Positions 62,179 through 64,000 of a stretch of 64,000 nt of DNA are shown here, in pieces. The translations under genes were made by a program, and so were the position numbers. This DNA is from JBBROS01 sp965199595. Its GTDB lineage: Bacteria; Pseudomonadota; Alphaproteobacteria; Acetobacterales; Acetobacteraceae. Numbering within the stretch: the first letter of the stretch is position 1; each line of letters starts with the position of its first letter. The notes under the pieces were generated by a model. It searched no databases, had not been told where the DNA came from, and was given only the letters and a program-made list of their open reading frames with translations. The stretch is taken from contig OZ241182.1 in the NCBI GenBank assembly GCA_965199595.1, positions 1,674,001-1,738,000 on the forward strand, in the 5' to 3' direction.

Positions 62179-62856
62179 ATGAGCGAAGCCCTGACAGCGC
62201 CTCACACGCCCCGCACCGGCCGGCGGCTGCATCCCTGGCCGGTCCGGGTGATGCACTGGACAAATGCCGTCGTCATGCTGGTGATGATCACCTCGGGCTG
62301 GGGGATCTATGACGACGACCCCATCATCAAGGGCTTCCAGTTCGGCTCCACGCTGCGCCTCGGTGAATGGGCGGCGTGGAGCCTCAACTGGCATTTCGCG
62401 GGCATGTGGCTGCTGGCGATCAACGGACTGGCCTATCTGGTGTATGGGCTGGTCACCGGCCGGCTGCGCGAGCGCATGTTGCCGATCCGGTTCAGCGAGA
62501 TCATCGAAACCGTGCGCGACACGCTTCGCCTCAGGATCCAGCACGAGGACCTGACCATCTACAATGCGGTGCAGAAGGTGCTGTATATCGTGGTGATCCT
62601 GGCGGGCATCGCGCAGGTCGTCACCGGCCTGGCGATCTGGAAGCCGGTGCAGTTCTCGGGGCTGGTCTCGCTGCTCGGCGGGTTCCAGTCGGCGCGCATC
62701 ATCCACTTCGGCGGCATGGCGGTGATCGTCGGCTTCCTGGTCGTCCATGTGCTGCTGTCGCTGCTCGTTCCGCAGACCCTCTGGGCGATGCTGGCCGGCG
62801 GCCCCCGCCTTGGCCCGGCCCGCGCCCTGGCCCGAACGGACACGGCAAACCGGTGA
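62179..62856 (+). CDS. Membrane cytochrome b561-type protein (Ni,Fe-hydrogenase/DUF4405-like cytb subunit)
   Basis: 225 residues, four to five membrane segments. Candidate haem ligands are VRVMHWTNAVVMLVMITSGW (His), LNWHFAGMWLLAINGLAYLV (His), and IIHFGGMAVIVGFLVVHVLL (two His). It would pass electrons between the quinone pool and a periplasmic oxidoreductase. The next gene, 8 bp on, is a sulfite-oxidase-fold enzyme, so the pair resembles a MsrPQ- or YedYZ-like module in the wider sense. Confidence 0.85.
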   Translation: MSEALTAPHTPRTGRRLHPWPVRVMHWTNAVVMLVMITSGWGIYDDDPIIKGFQFGSTLRLGEWAAWSLNWHFAGMWLLAINGLAYLVYGLVTGRLRERMLPIRFSEIIETVRDTLRLRIQHEDLTIYNAVQKVLYIVVILAGIAQVVTGLAIWKPVQFSGLVSLLGGFQSARIIHFGGMAVIVGFLVVHVLLSLLVPQTLWAMLAGGPRLGPARALARTDTANR

Positions 62857-62863
62857 TCGAGTG

Positions 62864-63637
62864 ATGAACTCCCTGTTCCGCCCCAGCCGGGTCCCGACCC
62901 CCGCGATCCTCGATGACCACCGGCCGCTGATACGCTCGCTGGAACGCCGCGGCCTGATCCGCGGCAGCCTCTCCCTGGGTGCGCTCACCATGCTGACCGG
63001 GTGCGACGTGACCCGGCCCAAAGCCGTCGAGACCGCGCTGCTCGCGATCTCGCGCCTGAATGACGGCGTACAGGCGCTGCTGTTCGACCCCACCCGGCTG
63101 GCGCCGACCTACCCGGCCTCGATGGTGCTGAAGCCTGCGAAGTTCAACGCCTATTACGACGTGGTGGACGTGAAACCGGTGAACGGGACCGACTGGCGCC
63201 TCGAGCTGTCCGGGAAGATCGCCGAGAAGCGGGCCTGGACCCTGCCGGAGCTCGCAGCCCTGCCGCAGCGCGACATGGTGATCCGGCACATCTGCGTGGA
63301 AGGCTGGGACTACATCGGCCAGTGGTCCGGCGTGCCGCTTCGCACCTTCCTTGAACGGGTGGGTGCTGATCTCCGGGCCAAGTACGTCGTGTTCAAGACC
63401 GCAGACGACTACCCGAGCATCATCGACATGGCGACCGCGCTGCACCCGCAGACGCTGCTCGCGACGCGCTATGCCGATGAGACACTGGCGGACCCGTTCG
63501 GCTATCCGCTGCGCCTGCGCATGTCCACCAAGCTGGGCTACAAGAACCCGAAATGGGTGACGGCCATCGAGGTGACCGACACGTATTCGCCGGGCTATTG
63601 GGAGAAGCTCGGCTTTCCCTGGTTCGCGGGGATCTGA
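62864..63637 (+). CDS. Molybdopterin-dependent oxidoreductase (MsrP/YedY-like), Tat lipoprotein
   Basis: 257 residues from ATG 62,864 (GTG 62,861 possible). LERRGLIRGSLSLGALTMLT carries twin Arg 28-29, and Gly-Cys 46-47 forms a lipobox, so it looks like a Tat-exported lipoprotein. The sulfite-oxidase fold region contains VIRHICVEGWDYIGQWSGVP with Cys ~144, the usual Mo ligand, plus DPFGYPLRLRMSTKLGYKNP. The MsrP family reduces methionine sulfoxide; other members have no known substrate. Follows its cytochrome b and precedes a secreted PRC-barrel-like gene. Confidence 0.88.
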   Translation: MNSLFRPSRVPTPAILDDHRPLIRSLERRGLIRGSLSLGALTMLTGCDVTRPKAVETALLAISRLNDGVQALLFDPTRLAPTYPASMVLKPAKFNAYYDVVDVKPVNGTDWRLELSGKIAEKRAWTLPELAALPQRDMVIRHICVEGWDYIGQWSGVPLRTFLERVGADLRAKYVVFKTADDYPSIIDMATALHPQTLLATRYADETLADPFGYPLRLRMSTKLGYKNPKWVTAIEVTDTYSPGYWEKLGFPWFAGI

Positions 63638-63640
63638 GCG

Positions 63641-64000
63641 ATGGGCGATCATTCCTCGCTTCGGATGGCGGGATGCTGCCTGCTGCTCCTGGTCACGTTC
63701 TGCGGCATGGCGCCGGCGCAGAGCCTGGTGCCCGGCGGGATGCCGCCGCCGCCCGGGATGAGCCTCGCGGACTCCGCCGCGATGCGGTTTCCCCAGCCCG
63801 TCCGGGTCGGCGACCTGCTGCATCGGGACGTGCTGGAGCCGGTGGCAAGCCAGCGTGTCCTCGGGACGGTGGCGCAGGTCGTCCGTGGCCGCGACGGGAC
63901 GCTGGCGGTGGTGATCGACTACGGCGGTTTCCTGGGGTTCGGCGCGCGTCCGATCGCCGTCCCGGTCGATGCCATGGTGCTGGTGGGGCAGGTCATGTCG
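63641..64000 (+). CDS. Secreted protein with PRC-barrel-like domain, partial (runs off the window)
   Basis: At least 120 residues from ATG 63,641, three bases after the preceding stop. MGDHSSLRMAGCCLLLLVTF then GMAPAQS is a signal peptide. The visible mature part (VGDLLHRDVLEPVASQRVLG, then VAQVVRGRDGTLAVVIDYGG) resembles a PRC-barrel sheet, found in regulatory and scaffold proteins. It may support the cytochrome/oxidoreductase pair. The end is outside the window. Confidence 0.65.
   Translation, partial: MGDHSSLRMAGCCLLLLVTFCGMAPAQSLVPGGMPPPPGMSLADSAAMRFPQPVRVGDLLHRDVLEPVASQRVLGTVAQVVRGRDGTLAVVIDYGGFLGFGARPIAVPVDAMVLVGQVMS

Overview
The window looks like chromosome of a high-GC free-living proteobacterium, most likely an alphaproteobacterium of the Acetobacteraceae/Roseomonas type. 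This is inferred from base composition, from the many periplasmic-binding-protein transporters (two TRAP, two branched-chain-amino-acid-type ABC, one sugar-type ABC, several orphan binding proteins) and from the CoA-ester catabolic gene sets. No rRNA, tRNA or CRISPR array was seen.

Layout. 1-1.7 kb is a graveyard: a frameshifted dehydrogenase, a short-chain dehydrogenase (SDR) cut by a truncated IS3 element, and a small palindromic repeat inside that IS. 1.7-12.3 kb holds a SAF-domain dehydrogenase, a LysR regulator, a TRAP transporter with a frameshifted DctQM fusion, a decayed IS5 transposase, a nucleoside hydrolase and a sugar-type ABC importer without an ATPase. IS3 end sequences lie on both sides of this block in inverted orientation. 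12.6-18.1 kb is a minus-strand catabolic operon (CitE-like lyase, class III CoA-transferase, DASS carboxylate transporter, two amidohydrolases). 18.2-21.7 kb is an insertion-scarred patch with a glycosyltransferase, an acyltransferase, an intact IS5 copy, two IS481 scars and a transposase-recombinase chimera. 21.7-31 kb holds an MFS transporter, a truncated and two full-length binding proteins, a methyltransferase, a lipoprotein, an M20 peptidase and a GMC oxidoreductase. 31.2-35.8 kb is a Liv operon in which LivG and LivF are one protein.

35.8-37.7 kb has an HxlR regulator divergent from an azoreductase, then a PAS-protein fragment. 37.8-45.7 kb is an aromatic-acid locus: an SDR, an acyl-CoA synthetase, an intact TRAP system paralogous to the broken one, another SDR and 4-hydroxybenzoate 3-monooxygenase. 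45.9-48.6 kb has an ATP-grasp protein and a KDG kinase/KDPG aldolase pair. 48.6-61.9 kb is a single co-directional block on the minus strand: MmgE/PrpD, IclR, a complete Liv transporter, CoA-transferase, an internally deleted SDR, two acyl-CoA dehydrogenases, an ADP-forming acyl-CoA synthetase and an enoyl-CoA hydratase. It reads as an uptake-plus-CoA-degradation unit for one unidentified organic acid. The window ends with a cytochrome b, a sulfite-oxidase-fold Tat lipoprotein and a partial PRC-barrel-like secreted protein.

No wholly new system is proven. The best candidates for undescribed biology are the 13-kb Liv/CoA block, the lactonase/CoA-transferase/CitE operon, the LivG-LivF fusion, and the IS3-bracketed segment with its duplicated and decaying TRAP system.
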